From Diospyros lotus (Eukaryota > Streptophyta > Magnoliopsida > Ericales > Ebenaceae): a stretch of 64,000 bases of DNA. Both the position numbers and the translations under genes were made by a program. Location of the stretch: assembly GCF_014633365.1 (NCBI RefSeq), contig NC_068339.1, positions 749,001 through 813,000 on the forward strand, given 5' to 3'. The notes under the pieces were generated by a model. The model was not told the DNA's origin. It saw only the letters and a list, made by a program, of their open reading frames with translations, and made no database searches. Position 1 is the stretch's first letter. Every line of letters starts with the position of its first letter. This document shows, piece after piece, positions 30,203 to 41,554 of this stretch.

Positions 30203-32767
30203 ATGCTCCGCTTGTTAGTGCCTCCAAAGCTACGACACTCTCGACGACGTTGCCTCCTTTCCTATTTCTCCTTCTCGACAGTCGCTTTCTCCACCCATAT
30301 TCTCAAACAATGCAACTCTCTCGTCGATGCGAAGCGCGTCCACCAGCAGATCGCAGTACGAGGCCTCGCCGATCCCGCCGCATTCACCCTGCTTGTTGGC
30401 ACTTACATATCCTGCGACGCTCCGTCCCACGCCCTCGCCGTGCTCGAGCGCCTTCCGCCGTCGCCGCCCGCCGTGTTCTGGTGGAACGCTCTCATTCGGC
30501 GAGCCGTCCGCCTCGGTTTTCTCGACGATGTGTTGAGTCTCTTTCGCCGGATGCGCAGGCTCGGGTGGAGGCCCGATGGCTACACCTTTCCCTTCGTTCT
30601 CAAGGCTTGCGGCGAGCTACCTTCGTTCCGTCGTGGCGCTTCGGTCCACGCTGTTGTGTGTGCGGTAGGGTTTGAATTCAACGTGTTTGTTTGCAATGCC
30701 GTTGTTGCGATGTATGGTAGGTGCGGTGCTTTGGACGATGCTCGGCAGACGTTTGATGAAATGTCAAGGAGACGTATCGACGATTTGGTGTCGTGGAATT
30801 CGATTGTGGCTGCTTACATGCAGAATGGGGATCCGAGGATGGCACTGGAGATGTTTGATCGGATGAATGTGGAAAGAAACTTCGGATTCTGTGCTGATGC
30901 GGTTAGCCTTGTTAATATCCTTCCTGCTTGTGCTTCAGTTGGGGCGAGTGTTCAGGGTAAGGAGGTTCATGGGTATTCACTTCGAAATGGCTTGTTTGAG
31001 GATGTGTTTGTGGGAAACGCCATAGTAGATATGTATGCAAAGTGTGGATTGATGGATGAGGCAAACAAAGTTTTCCAGCGAATGGAGGTGAAGGACGTGG
31101 TTTCTTGGAATGCAATGGTGACTGGGTATTCGCAGATTGGAAGGTGTGAGGAAGCTCTCAGTTTATTTGAGAGAATGCAGAAGGAGGATATTAAGTTGAA
31201 TGTTGTGACATGGAGTGCTGTAATTGCAGGTTATGCACAGAGGGATCATGGTTATGAGGCCATCAATGTTTTTCAGCAAATGCAACTTAGTGGGTTGGAG
31301 CCTAATGTTGTTACCCTTGTGTCCCTTCTATCGGGGTGTGCCTCTGTAGGAGCATTGCTTCAAGGGAAGGAAACCCATTGTTATGCCATAAAGCGCATCC
31401 TTAATTTTGATGGCAGTGATCCTGGTGATGATCTGATGGTTATCAATGGCCTAATTGACATGTATTGTAAATGCAAGAGTACCAAAGTTGCTTGCAGTGT
31501 TTTTGATTCCATAGCACCAAAGAATAGGAATGTTGTGACCTGGACTGTTTTGATTGGTGGGTATGCTCAGCAAGGGGATGCCAATGAGGCGTTGAAACTT
31601 TTCTCCAGCATGATAAAGCAGGATAACTCTGTGGTGCCAAATTCATTTACCATATCATGCATTCTAATGGCTTGTGCTCGCCTAGCAGCATTGAGACTTG
31701 GTAGACAAGTCCATGCTTATGTATTACGCAATAGTTATGATTCTATGAAGCTTTTTGTAGCAAACTGCTTAATAGACATGTATGCCAAATCTGGAGATGT
31801 TGATGCTGCCCGAATTATATTTGATAACATGTCTCATAGGAATGCTGTATCGTGGACATCCTTAATGACAGGGTATGGCTTGCATGGTCATGGTGAGGAG
31901 GCTCTCCACATTTTTGACCAGATGAGGAGGGTGTGTCTGGTGCCTGACGGTGTAACTTTTGTTGTGCTACTCTATGCTTGCAGTCACTCTGGAATGGTGG
32001 ACCAGGGAATGAAGTACTTCAACAGCATGAGCACAGAACATGGGGTTCTTCCTGGAGTAGAACACTATGCTTGTGCAGTTGACCTTTTGGGTCGTGCTGG
32101 TCGGTTGGATGAAGCTATGGAACTGATAGAAGGCATGCCAATGGAGCCAAGCCCAGTAGTATGGGTGGCATTATTAAGTGCTTGCCGGACCCATGCCAAT
32201 GTGGAACTAGGGGAATATGCTGCAAATAAATTGTTAGAATTGGACTCAGAGAATGATGGATCATATACTCTACTTTCGAACTTATATGCCAATGCCAGGC
32301 AATGGAAAGATGTGGCTAGAATCAGATCTTTGATGAAATATACAGGGATCAAGAAGAGGCCCGGCTGCAGTTGGGTCCAAGGAAGAAAGGGCACAGCAGC
32401 TTTTTATGTTGGGGATCGATCCCATCCATTGTCTCAACAAATACATGATGTCCTTGCTGACTTGATTCACCGCATCAAAGGCATGGGCTATGTTCCTGAA
32501 ACAAGCTTTGCTTTACATGATGTAGATGACGAGGAGAAACACGATCTTCTTCTTGAACATAGTGAAAAGTTAGCTCTTGCCTATGGCATCCTCACATCTC
32601 CTCCTGGGATTCCCATCAGGATCACCAAGAATTTACGTGTCTGTGGTGATTGCCATAGTGCCATTTCCTACATTTCTAGAATTGTTGACCATGAAATTAT
32701 ACTCAGGGATTCAAGTCGCTTTCATCATTTCAAGAATGGATCTTGCTCTTGCCAAGGGTATTGGTGA
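30203..32767 (+). CDS. Pentatricopeptide repeat protein, PLS class with E and DYW domains
   Basis: Intronless, 854 aa, typical of plant PLS-class PPR genes. The basic, Ser-rich N-terminus (first 30 residues, RHSRRR) looks like an organelle transit peptide, probably mitochondrial or plastid. PPR motifs fill about residues 35-650, with recurring NAIVDMYAKCG and VSWNAMVTGY signatures. E motifs follow at about 650-755 and the DYW cytidine-deaminase-like domain at about 760-854. The zinc and catalytic elements are present: His786-x-Glu788 (HSEKLA), Cys814 and Cys817 (CGDCH) and the terminal Cys848-x-Cys850. The last three residues are GYW instead of DYW. Family members edit specific C residues to U in organelle transcripts. 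The overall sequence recalls Arabidopsis At5g16860, which is similar in length; the editing target is unknown. Confidence 0.95.
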   Translation: MLRLLVPPKLRHSRRRCLLSYFSFSTVAFSTHILKQCNSLVDAKRVHQQIAVRGLADPAAFTLLVGTYISCDAPSHALAVLERLPPSPPAVFWWNALIRRAVRLGFLDDVLSLFRRMRRLGWRPDGYTFPFVLKACGELPSFRRGASVHAVVCAVGFEFNVFVCNAVVAMYGRCGALDDARQTFDEMSRRRIDDLVSWNSIVAAYMQNGDPRMALEMFDRMNVERNFGFCADAVSLVNILPACASVGASVQGKEVHGYSLRNGLFEDVFVGNAIVDMYAKCGLMDEANKVFQRMEVKDVVSWNAMVTGYSQIGRCEEALSLFERMQKEDIKLNVVTWSAVIAGYAQRDHGYEAINVFQQMQLSGLEPNVVTLVSLLSGCASVGALLQGKETHCYAIKRILNFDGSDPGDDLMVINGLIDMYCKCKSTKVACSVFDSIAPKNRNVVTWTVLIGGYAQQGDANEALKLFSSMIKQDNSVVPNSFTISCILMACARLAALRLGRQVHAYVLRNSYDSMKLFVANCLIDMYAKSGDVDAARIIFDNMSHRNAVSWTSLMTGYGLHGHGEEALHIFDQMRRVCLVPDGVTFVVLLYACSHSGMVDQGMKYFNSMSTEHGVLPGVEHYACAVDLLGRAGRLDEAMELIEGMPMEPSPVVWVALLSACRTHANVELGEYAANKLLELDSENDGSYTLLSNLYANARQWKDVARIRSLMKYTGIKKRPGCSWVQGRKGTAAFYVGDRSHPLSQQIHDVLADLIHRIKGMGYVPETSFALHDVDDEEKHDLLLEHSEKLALAYGILTSPPGIPIRITKNLRVCGDCHSAISYISRIVDHEIILRDSSRFHHFKNGSCSCQGYW

Positions 32768-34559
32768 AGAGAAAATTAAGTACGTCTGTGAGTATATGGA
32801 TGCTCTAGGACAATAGCATGATGAATGATCATATTTGATTTACTGCATGACATGTTATCTAAAGATGCTATTTTTTCTTGATGTTAGTTTGACTGCTTGA
32901 TTTTGTGGATGGGCCAATAACTTGTCGACCCAATCTTCTGCCTTGGTTATTCCTGTTCATCAACAGCCACAGGAAGGATGTTCTATATTTTCTGCATCAT
33001 AAATGTTGATATATACAAGAATCATCTGTGAGTGTATACAAACGTACAATTTTAATTTCTTCTTTTCGTTTCTTTTGGACTTCCATTTTCATCAAAAGAA
33101 CTTATTTATTTTATTTTTTTTGGAAATTGTTTCTGATATCTATCCCATTCTTGCAGTTTACAGCTGTTGTTGGCACTCAACCGGCAGTCATGTAATTCAC
33201 CTCTGACTGTTTGCAGGCCCCTTTATGTCTCAGTGGCTGACCCTGCTGTTAGCAGTGCTTCCCGAGACATGTTTCAGAGACAGCTGCAGATGATCAAGAC
33301 TTGGCAGTTGGCAATTGCTTATCCTTCACTTCTTGTTCATTTATTTATGGTTGTAACTTGTATACCACACACACTCCCTCCCTCTCTCTTAATAAGTGAT
33401 ATTGTTATAAAAGAAAAATCACGTAGAGGTGGAAACTCGTTCAAGAGGTGGAAAACACATGATCATCTCTCTAGGTCCGAGTAGTGTGTTGTATATTTTA
33501 TTTAATCCAGGTATCCAATTTCACCTACTCGTTGTTTATAAACAGGATTTCCTTTCTTTTTCTTCACCGGTATGCCCTTTTGTGGTAGTATTGGGTTTAT
33601 GACTTCTTCTTGTTGTCCTTTTTGTAGTAGTGCACTAAATTGTATCAGCATTATTGTTGAGGAGTTCTTTGTCGTTCTATTGTACTCGTGCAAGCAAATG
33701 TTTTTTTCCATCACAAAGCTAGATTGTCATATGATGTTTTGGGCTTTAAAGATGAGATGTGATTTCTTATACTTTTGCTTAGAATCAGGAATTATAGTCC
33801 CTACAAATAAAACCAAAGATTTAATATAGTGGATGTCTAAATTGCCTCATGTTAGCTGATGTATTTACTAGAAGTTTACTCTTAGTTGTCTAGTACTTAC
33901 AAACAGCTTTATTTCTGCCAGCAATTGGACGGGTTGGAATTGACTCAACCAGTTTCTGAATTGATGAATATAGGTTCCTTAACTAAATGAACAACTTGTT
34001 CATGTGTATTTGTTTGGCTAATTTGAGGGCTGCAGTTTTCTTCCTTGTGTGGGTGGTTGAGGTTGGGGGAGGTTCATGTCCCTCCCGGTGAGAGGGCGAG
34101 CATGAGTCTCTGATGGCACTACCTGGTTCTCTAGAGGAGACTGGGTGAGAGAAGAAGCCATAGGAAAGAGGAATGGGGAATTGTTGATTGTCTAGCATGC
34201 CTTCGTTCAATAAAGGCTTGACTATAAGTGTAAGCTCACTTGGTCACCTGCACGAGGACACGGACAAGCAGTCTCGTCTGCTTTGCCTGACTATTACTTC
34301 TGGTGATACTGCTTGAGCTCTCTTAGGCTAAAAAATACTGGCTGCAACGATTGTCCGGCAGGTTTCTCAGTTCTCAAAGTGTGCCACATGCTTTGTATAA
34401 ATGTATATATAACAAGCCACCTAGAGGATGAACCCCATGCTCAACATATCTGCAACGATAGATTGTCTACAAAAGAGGCAAAAGGAATATTTTATCTTAT
34501 CACATAGTGTAGGCTGACTTGAACTCGTAAGCCAGCCTAATGTCCACCCTTACTCCCTT
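32768..34559. other. Spacer after the PPR gene
   Basis: It contains the PPR 3' UTR. Splice-like signals near 33155 and 33217 suggest a possible 3' UTR intron, but I cannot prove it. No domain is recognisable in the short open frames. The stretch 34020-34300 is less AT-rich and may be a repeat remnant. Confidence 0.45.
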
Positions 34560-35320
34560 AGACTTCAAATTTCCTTTCTTTCCTATTTTGATTTTGAAGT
34601 TGGATTTCATATGTTTTCTTTAGTTTTACTTGCCTTGAATCCTATTTGTTTTGAAGGATAAAAACCTTCTTGTTACTCCATCTTTCATTTCATCCCATAA
34701 ACAATTTCTTTTTACCTCTGTTTTTTCAGCCACTAAAGCAATATTGTTAGCAAATAGCATACTCTATAGTACATTGCGTTCCTTGACTAGTTAGTTTATC
34801 CATAATGAAAGCAAATACACAAGTGGTTTAAGAAATTTGTTGATGAGATACAGTGATAAGAAAGTGATTGGTCTCTCTTGCTGTTGTTCTCACTATGTAA
34901 TGGTTTCCCTCATACATGTCTTGCATCACTCCAATATATCTGCTGTGACCTCTTTCTTTTCTGAAGCCCACATGAAATTTCTGGTACTCTCATTTGTGCT
35001 TTCTCCAAATCTAACAAAACCAAATTGAGATCTTTTGGTTTTCCCTTTACCATGTCACTGGTCTCGGAACAGATAGACTGCTTCCATTGTTCTCCTAGGT
35101 ATAAATCCAAATTCATTATCCAATACCTATGTTTCAAGTCTTACCTGCAAAACAATTACATCTCGTAGGCCTTTCCTGACCCTAGTTGGTCCTAGAGCTC
35201 TCAGTTTTGGAACTCTAATTTTATAAAATAGTCTACTCTGTGTATTTGCCCCACTATTACCACTGCTTCTAAATTCTCTTTTTCAGCTACATGTCATCAT
35301 GGCTTTGATCTTTTACGTGT
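34560..35320 (-). pseudogene. Decayed non-LTR (RTE-like) LINE reverse transcriptase
   Basis: Read on the minus strand, in several frames, the segment gives recognisable reverse transcriptase blocks in order. They are DNEFGFIPRRTMEAVYLF (near 35110), LVLLDLEKA...RVPEIS (near 35000), YIGVMQDMYEGN (near 34930), FANNIALVAE (near 34755) and GFKASKTKENI (near 34625). Stops and frameshifts separate them. The catalytic FADD box reads FANN, so both Asp residues are lost. This is an inactive fragment without the endonuclease or the ends. Confidence 0.75.
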
Positions 35321-36366
35321 TAAAATGGAAAAATTTGCCTTGTTCCTTTTCTATCTTTAGCTCAGAATTTGGTTATTGATTATGTCCTGAATTTCAACAT
35401 GCCGTGGGAATGCAATAAAGTAATTCAAATGTTTGTCTCTCTAAATATGCATGCAGATTTTGCTTTTATTTTCCTTATTATTATTATTATTATTATTATT
35501 TTAATTAATCAGAAGATAGCAAGCATCATGCATGGTTGAATGTAAAGCTTGTTAGAAATTGTCAAGAAATTAAAACACGTTACTTTAGATGAAAACTTGA
35601 TGGTGGTAAATTTAATTTTCTTAAACAACAAACTGGCCGGCCTGTTGCCAATCCCACATCAGTTTAATTATTTATCTTTTTCACTTAAAAACTCATGTCG
35701 AATTTGTGGATGTAATAAAGTCAAAATAATTTATTTCCCTTGTGTTCCATGACCTTAATTTGTTTATTTAGTACCAATATGCTTAATCTTAATCTGTTGA
35801 TGCAGTTATTTGATGAGGGTCTCTATATGTAACTGATGATATACAAAAATACCTGACACGCGCGCGCGCGCAGAGATAAAGAGAGAACTGTCATTAGAAT
35901 AAGGCAACCTAATCAAAATGATTGGTGCTACACAACTAGGAAAATTGTATAGAAATTGTTTAAGCAGAAAGATGTTGAAGGCTTCAACTAAATAACCCTC
36001 TAAAATCTGTTATATTTTTAAAATGTCACTATGACATTATTTCGGTATGAAAACTCTAGTAAAATAGCATTTCATTTTTTGTTAAAGCTGCTTGGCAAGT
36101 AAACTTACCACACCACTCTTCTGCTTCTCATCCTGGGGCCTGTATCATGGACACACAAAGAGGGGTTAAGAAAGAAGGTGGAGGGACCACCTTTATCTTT
36201 GTAAACTCCCACTGGCTGAGCCTTGGTCTTGTCATGCCATACAATTTGCATTAAGGTCAACTAAGTTTTCTCTTTCATTTGAAAGCTTGGCGTGCTGTCA
36301 TATGATGATTTTGTGTCCATGTATGCATTAAGATTTAGTCAAATGTTCAATTTGACAAGAATCTTT
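35321..36366. other. Spacer downstream of the 5-phosphatase gene
   Basis: AT-rich sequence with an ATT microsatellite (about 35477-35502) and an alternating CG tract (about 35860-35871), which could adopt Z-DNA. It includes the 3' UTR of the phosphatase gene. No coding sequence recognised. Confidence 0.45.
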
Positions 36367-38706
36367 CTAAATGTCATAAGCCATGACCTGTGCTGTGAAA
36401 ATTGCTCGGACTGGTCTGTGGTCAGACAATCTAGATTCTCCTCTACTGTACTGGTTTTGCTTCAATCCTTTGCCGAACCAAATTATCCGATCACACCTAC
36501 AAAGCCAGATTCATCATGAGCCTTGTGTTTTTGTTATATGCCTCTGTAGGGAAAATTCATTTTATTAGGCAAGACAACTTACCATGCAGGGCTGCGCATC
36601 CTTTTTCCTTTTCTGTTTTGATTGCTATCATAATAGTCATCTGAATTTGGGTTGTATTTGTATGTAGGTGCAAACTCTATTGCCTCTTCTTGCCAACCCT
36701 CAAATACATGACCTTCGTTCAACTCAGCCTTGAGCTGTCACCTCCAAAGAAATTTGATTTCAGTTTTGGGATAATGGACATGGTTATGGAAATTTTATTA
36801 TCATCATGATCTTTTCCATACCTGATCGTTATCTAGTAAAGTGCTCCATTGCCTTTTCTCAACTAGGGATCTTGTAGTGGCCTCAGGCAGGTAGATTCTG
36901 TAATTCAGGTCACCAAACCAGACAACTTGACTGCATCAAGACCAGTGCTCATTAAGATAACACAATTCCTACAGCTTGTAATATTTTAGTGATACTGATG
37001 GGTAATGGAACAAACTTGCTTAGATAGGCTAGCATCTCTATTAAAGCAATAATTGGTGTATAGGTCACAAGGAGATCCAATTGCAATAAATTATTTCGGC
37101 AAATAGATCCAATTGCGAAAAATTAATAGTATCAATATTACTTTTTAAATCAGGTCACTCTAAGGGAATTTAAAATTCTTCAATACCTATGCAAAACTAA
37201 CAACTACTGTTTTCAACCAACAGCTACTGTTTTAGTTGGCTGAAACAGGGAAAACTAGAAAGAAATGGAAAAAAGGAAAGATTGAATCTCTAAGATATAT
37301 GTTGGAAGGAATAAAAAAGATCAAATATGAATAAGTTAAGAATAATAGTTTTCCTTAACAAAAAACCAAAAAAAAGAAAAGAAAAGAAAGAATTAAGTTA
37401 AGAATAAAATTCAAAACCCGATGTATAGAGATGGTTCCAAGTTCCAGGAAATTCAATATACATACTCGTGATCTAGAATTTTGCTTGGCAAATTATGCAA
37501 GGGACCAAGGGGAAACTTTGTCCTCAAAAGTATTTCTGCAGCATCTGCATTTCTATGTTTCTCATTGCCTTCTTTTCCTCCCGAAGCTAAATGACTACAC
37601 ACAAAGCAAAAGCTTGTTTCATGCAAGCAAAATCTAACCGACACTGAGCCCTGTATAGCAACGTTCAAATAAAATCAGGAAACAAGAATTGTAAAAAAGA
37701 TATCAGTTTAACTGAAATTCTTTATTGTACATCATCTAAAACTATTACTGCCATTGAGCTTGAAATCATCCATCTTACTTTACTAAAACGGTGCAGAGAA
37801 TATTGATAAACTGCATACCTTATTTCCAAGACAGCCCATTATGCCACTGCCGACACATGAAACACTTGGATGCCTGATATAGTGACAGAGATCAGTCCTT
37901 ATCCACACAGTTATATATATTCCAACCATTTGCTTGCTGATGATACACTGGAAGTGCTGTGACTCCTTGGCATCAACAGACTTATGTTCCTTCAGAGGAT
38001 AAACTTTTTGGGGTTCTCCGGCTTCTGCTTGTTCTGCTCTTTCCAGCTTGTATGCTGTCTTGTTGAGTGCTGCCCCAATCAGAGAATTCCACTGTAGGGA
38101 AATTCTGCTGTTTCTAGAACCCAGGACATTTCTAGCATTCAGAGGCACAATTTCTTGAAACCTGAAATGTGCATTTGTTTCACGCGTTAGAACTCATCTA
38201 AAGTAATAAAAAAACATAAGATTAACTCGGCAAACCATATATGTATGCATGCTTATTTAGTACGTAGATACATGCATAAAGAAGTTGGAGATTACCCAAG
38301 AACGTAGATGTCAACCATGTGATTTTGTGTGTCAAGCCACTCATCTATGTTCAGTTGTTCTGGTGGTGTGATGCCTCCAACATTCCATGAGCCGACAAGT
38401 AATCTACATGGCAGAAACAACCAAAAAGAATGGATATTAGGATTATTACCAGCTTGTCAGTGCTGGAACAACTACATCAGATGAAACATCAGCGAGAGGG
38501 GATGCAGAATAATGAAGTAGTTCAAAAAATATTAATTTGTACTTATATGCATCCTGATGGATGAAAGTTTTATTGGCTTTGGAAGATGATCTTTTTGTAC
38601 TTGGAACTTCCAGTAAGGGCTGCATGGATTTTGTAGAGTCTGGAACAAAATTATTGCTTTGCGATCTTCTTTTCAGGATATTGTTAACCACTAAACTGGG
38701 CTGCAT
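36367..38706 (-). CDS. Type I inositol polyphosphate 5-phosphatase, seven exons
   Basis: Exons on the minus strand are 38543-38706, 38296-38403, 37819-38161, 37466-37650, 36822-36930, 36583-36734 and 36367-36496. They join in phase to 396 aa. The endonuclease/exonuclease/phosphatase fold is recognisable throughout: LLVGSWNVGG (residues 55-64), DIYVLGFQEIVPLN, the catalytic block VVWFGDLNYR (269-278), SPAWCDRI (351-358) and LSDHRPV (377-383). Known members remove the 5-phosphate from inositol 1,4,5-trisphosphate or phosphoinositides and so damp phosphoinositide and calcium signalling. The start ATG at 38706 has an in-frame stop upstream, which supports it, although an additional 5' exon cannot be excluded. 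The N-terminal 50 residues are short and Ser/Lys-rich, without a WD40 or membrane segment, so this is one of the shorter type I enzymes. Confidence 0.92.
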
Positions 38707-38741
38707 GACCTTTAAACAAGAATACTACCAAGTCAGCGTAG

Positions 38742-38745
<4 letters not shown>

Positions 38746-38804
<59 letters not shown>
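38746..38804 (+). repeat. GA microsatellite, 59 bp, in the 5' region of the phosphatase
   Basis: An almost pure GA dinucleotide tract about 40 bp upstream of the phosphatase ATG; CT-rich on the coding strand, so probably in the promoter or 5' UTR. GA repeats are the known target sequence of BPC factors, one of which is encoded at the start of this window. Confidence 0.9.
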
Positions 38805-38807
<3 letters not shown>

Positions 38808-39984
38808 TGCTCTCTTTGCATGCTTAAATGCTTTTATTTGCATTAATGCTGCTTTGTTATATATGGGTAACAAAAGATGCAGTTCCTCACAGGATACAGC
38901 GACCTCATAAAAGGAAGGGGCTGGAAGTGCGGTGCAATCGGTGGGAAGGTGGTCCCATGGAGGAAGTACCCATTTTTGGCAAGATGGGGAGAGAAAAGGA
39001 TTGAATTACTCTTCAGGCAAAAATATATACTTAAATAAGTGGAGTAAAAACCAAAATGAAAAATAAAAACAGAAGGGATGCAGATGTATAAGATGGGAAA
39101 GAGACGGCATTGAGATTGATGATGATAGTGATGATGCAATTCAGATCGTGATTTATCAACCAATTATGGGGTGGACAGATTCGATCGGTAAGGCAATTCT
39201 TAAAACAGCGGTCTTGATTCATTGGCTGGGTAAACATGGAAATCTGCTTTGTATTCTTCTATTTGTTTGGCAGCGGGTTTATTGTATTATAATGGGCAGC
39301 ATATTGAGGGTACTGCTTTATATTTCAGGTTGAGGCGCCTTACTGGGTGGCTATGTAATGTTGGGTGTATTGAGTAAGGATAATGCTGAGATGAAGGCGC
39401 GTCCGACTTTGTGATGTTTCAGGGGTATATGTGTAATTGTATCAAGGGATATATGTGTAATTTTAAGCCACATTGTCGACCAGATTGGCTATGTAGCATT
39501 GTCCATTGAGTAAACCCTGCCGTCTGATGTTACCCCTTTCCTGAATTAACTAATCTGAACCAGTTGTTTTGTTTACTTTTTTTGGTTTCCACTCCCCATT
39601 TCTTTTTATAGCACTTAAAGTTATTTGTCCTGCATTATTGGTGACTGATTGTCAGGATTTTGTGTCTTGTGATGGTTACTGATTATATGAATTTAGGGAA
39701 AATCATGAGATGACGCTTATAGTAGTTTTAGTATTTGTGTAAATATGCATAGTACCTATCATGGTGATATTATAAGAAGTGTAGCCTTTACATGGATTTA
39801 AAAATATAGTGTACGAACTTCAACCCCTACTTTCTTGTACAAAAAAAAAAAAAAAACCCTATTTTAGCATTTTAATTCTTTTATAATCTTGTATTTCATT
39901 TTTCAACTTCTAGTCTTTATTTTGAAGTTTAAATTTCGAGTCATTCTACAAGGCCCGACGAGACTACTGAGCAACTCACAGAAA

Positions 39985-40345
39985 GGGGGCAAAAAGATAA
40001 TTTTGCCTCCCGCCTATTTTGCAAATTTGCAAAGCAGGCCACTGCCCCCTGCTCTGCGCGTCTCCCCTGCCATGGCCGCCGCCTCGCCTCTCTGTCGCGC
40101 GTCGCTGTTGTTGCTTGGCCTTGTCTCCGTTACTTCTCTGTCATCGCCGCCTCGCCGACAATCAATGCTGTGATTGTTGACGAGGCGAGACGACGATGAC
40201 AGAGAGGCGAGACGAGACGACTACAGCGAGACGCGGCAAAGAGGTGAGGCAGCAGCCATGGTATGGGAGACGAGCAGAGGGGGGGAAATCTATGGGAGGG
40301 GGAAGGAGAGAACAAAGTGTGGGGACAAAATTATTTTTTTATCCC
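39985..40345. repeat. Fold-back (palindromic) element, about 361 bp
   Basis: Outer arms 39985-40011 and 40321-40345 are imperfect inverted repeats (GGGGGCAAAAAGATAATTTT against a complementary AAAATTATTTTTTTATCCC-type arm). A strong inner hairpin has arms 40135-40165 and 40174-40205 around an 8-base loop, containing TCTCTGTCATCG and CGATGACAGAGA. The interior is GC-rich against AT-rich flanks. No clear target duplication was found, so the class is open. Confidence 0.6.
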
Positions 40346-41397
40346 TTTTCAATAAACTCATCGGTAAACCCGTCTAGCTTTCTAGCATTTTCCTTAAATT
40401 TCTACGGGCAGAGGTAGGTCCGTGTTTGGATGTGGGAATTATCCAGCATACAGCTGTGCTTGGTTTCATCCATTGACAGAGGAAGAGGACAATTGCCGCT
40501 ACACGTGGTACATAATATGGTACTTGATGGAGAAGTTTAACTGTTTCAACCTTTGGCTTTGACAAGGTATTCAGGTATGATGAATTAATATCGCCATAAC
40601 CATCTTCTTCCTAGTGCTCCTCCTTTTTGGTGATCATTCTAGTCCCAGGGCAGACGTGCATATGTGGTTCCAAAATGGTGGTGGATTCCAGACCTAACTG
40701 AACCTTTTCTTTATATATACAAATATCCTGGCCTTGAGCTCCAATGTTCTGGATTGGGAAGGGCCGCCAGGCCCTTGATTGACCTATGAGGAGTTGTCGG
40801 CATTTGGTAGATGTTGGTTGCCGTCCTACCAAGAAGGGGCACGATTGAGTCTCGTTTGCTAATATCATGTAGGACAAATTATGTAGATTCTTCCTTAGGC
40901 CGCATATTGTTTAGGGTGGTGGGTGTCCTTGTCTTGCAATGCTTGGAAGAATGGTTGTTTTTTTAAGATAATTTTGTCTTCATTTTGTAAAGAATAAATT
41001 ATTTTTTATAACTTAAATTTATGGGCTTTGAGTTACAAGGGCATTAGGGATGGCAGCTTTTCCTGAAAGTATTTAGATAAATTAAGTGTATTTGGGGCGG
41101 ACATGGATGTGCGAGTACCAAAAAAAAAAAAAAAATGAAAAATGTGCACTATACCCATATTTAATGCATTATTATAGTTTCAAAGTGCATTTAAGTGGGC
41201 GGCATGCTAGCATAAATGATAATTAAACTTTGTATTGAGATATAAAAAAAAATTAAATTTTTATTTAGTATATAATTTCTTAACTACCGATGTTAGATAT
41301 GATTAACAATATGGACTAATAAATAATATAAATGATTACTGAATTTTATACAAAAGTATAAAAATATTATTGAATTTTGCATTAAAAGTATAAGGAA

Positions 41398-41554
41398 AAT
41401 ACTATTGGTACATCTATTTTATACATCTTGGGCTACATAAGAGGGTATTATGACAAAAAAAATCCTCATGAGGCGCATGTGAGGCGTAGGGTATTTTGGT
41501 CATAATACCCCCTTATGTAGGCCAAGATGTACAAAATGGGTGTACATCTAGCAT
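41398..41554. mobile_element. MITE with long terminal inverted repeats (copy 1)
   Basis: About 157 bp with inverted arms of roughly 55 bp. The left arm includes TACATCTTGGGCTACATAAG and the right arm its near complement CTTATGTAGGCCAAGATGTA. A short AGGCGCATGTGAGGCG core separates the arms. Related copies lie at 49312-49446 and 50371-50434. Target duplication is unclear because the flanks are themselves repetitive. Confidence 0.75.
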
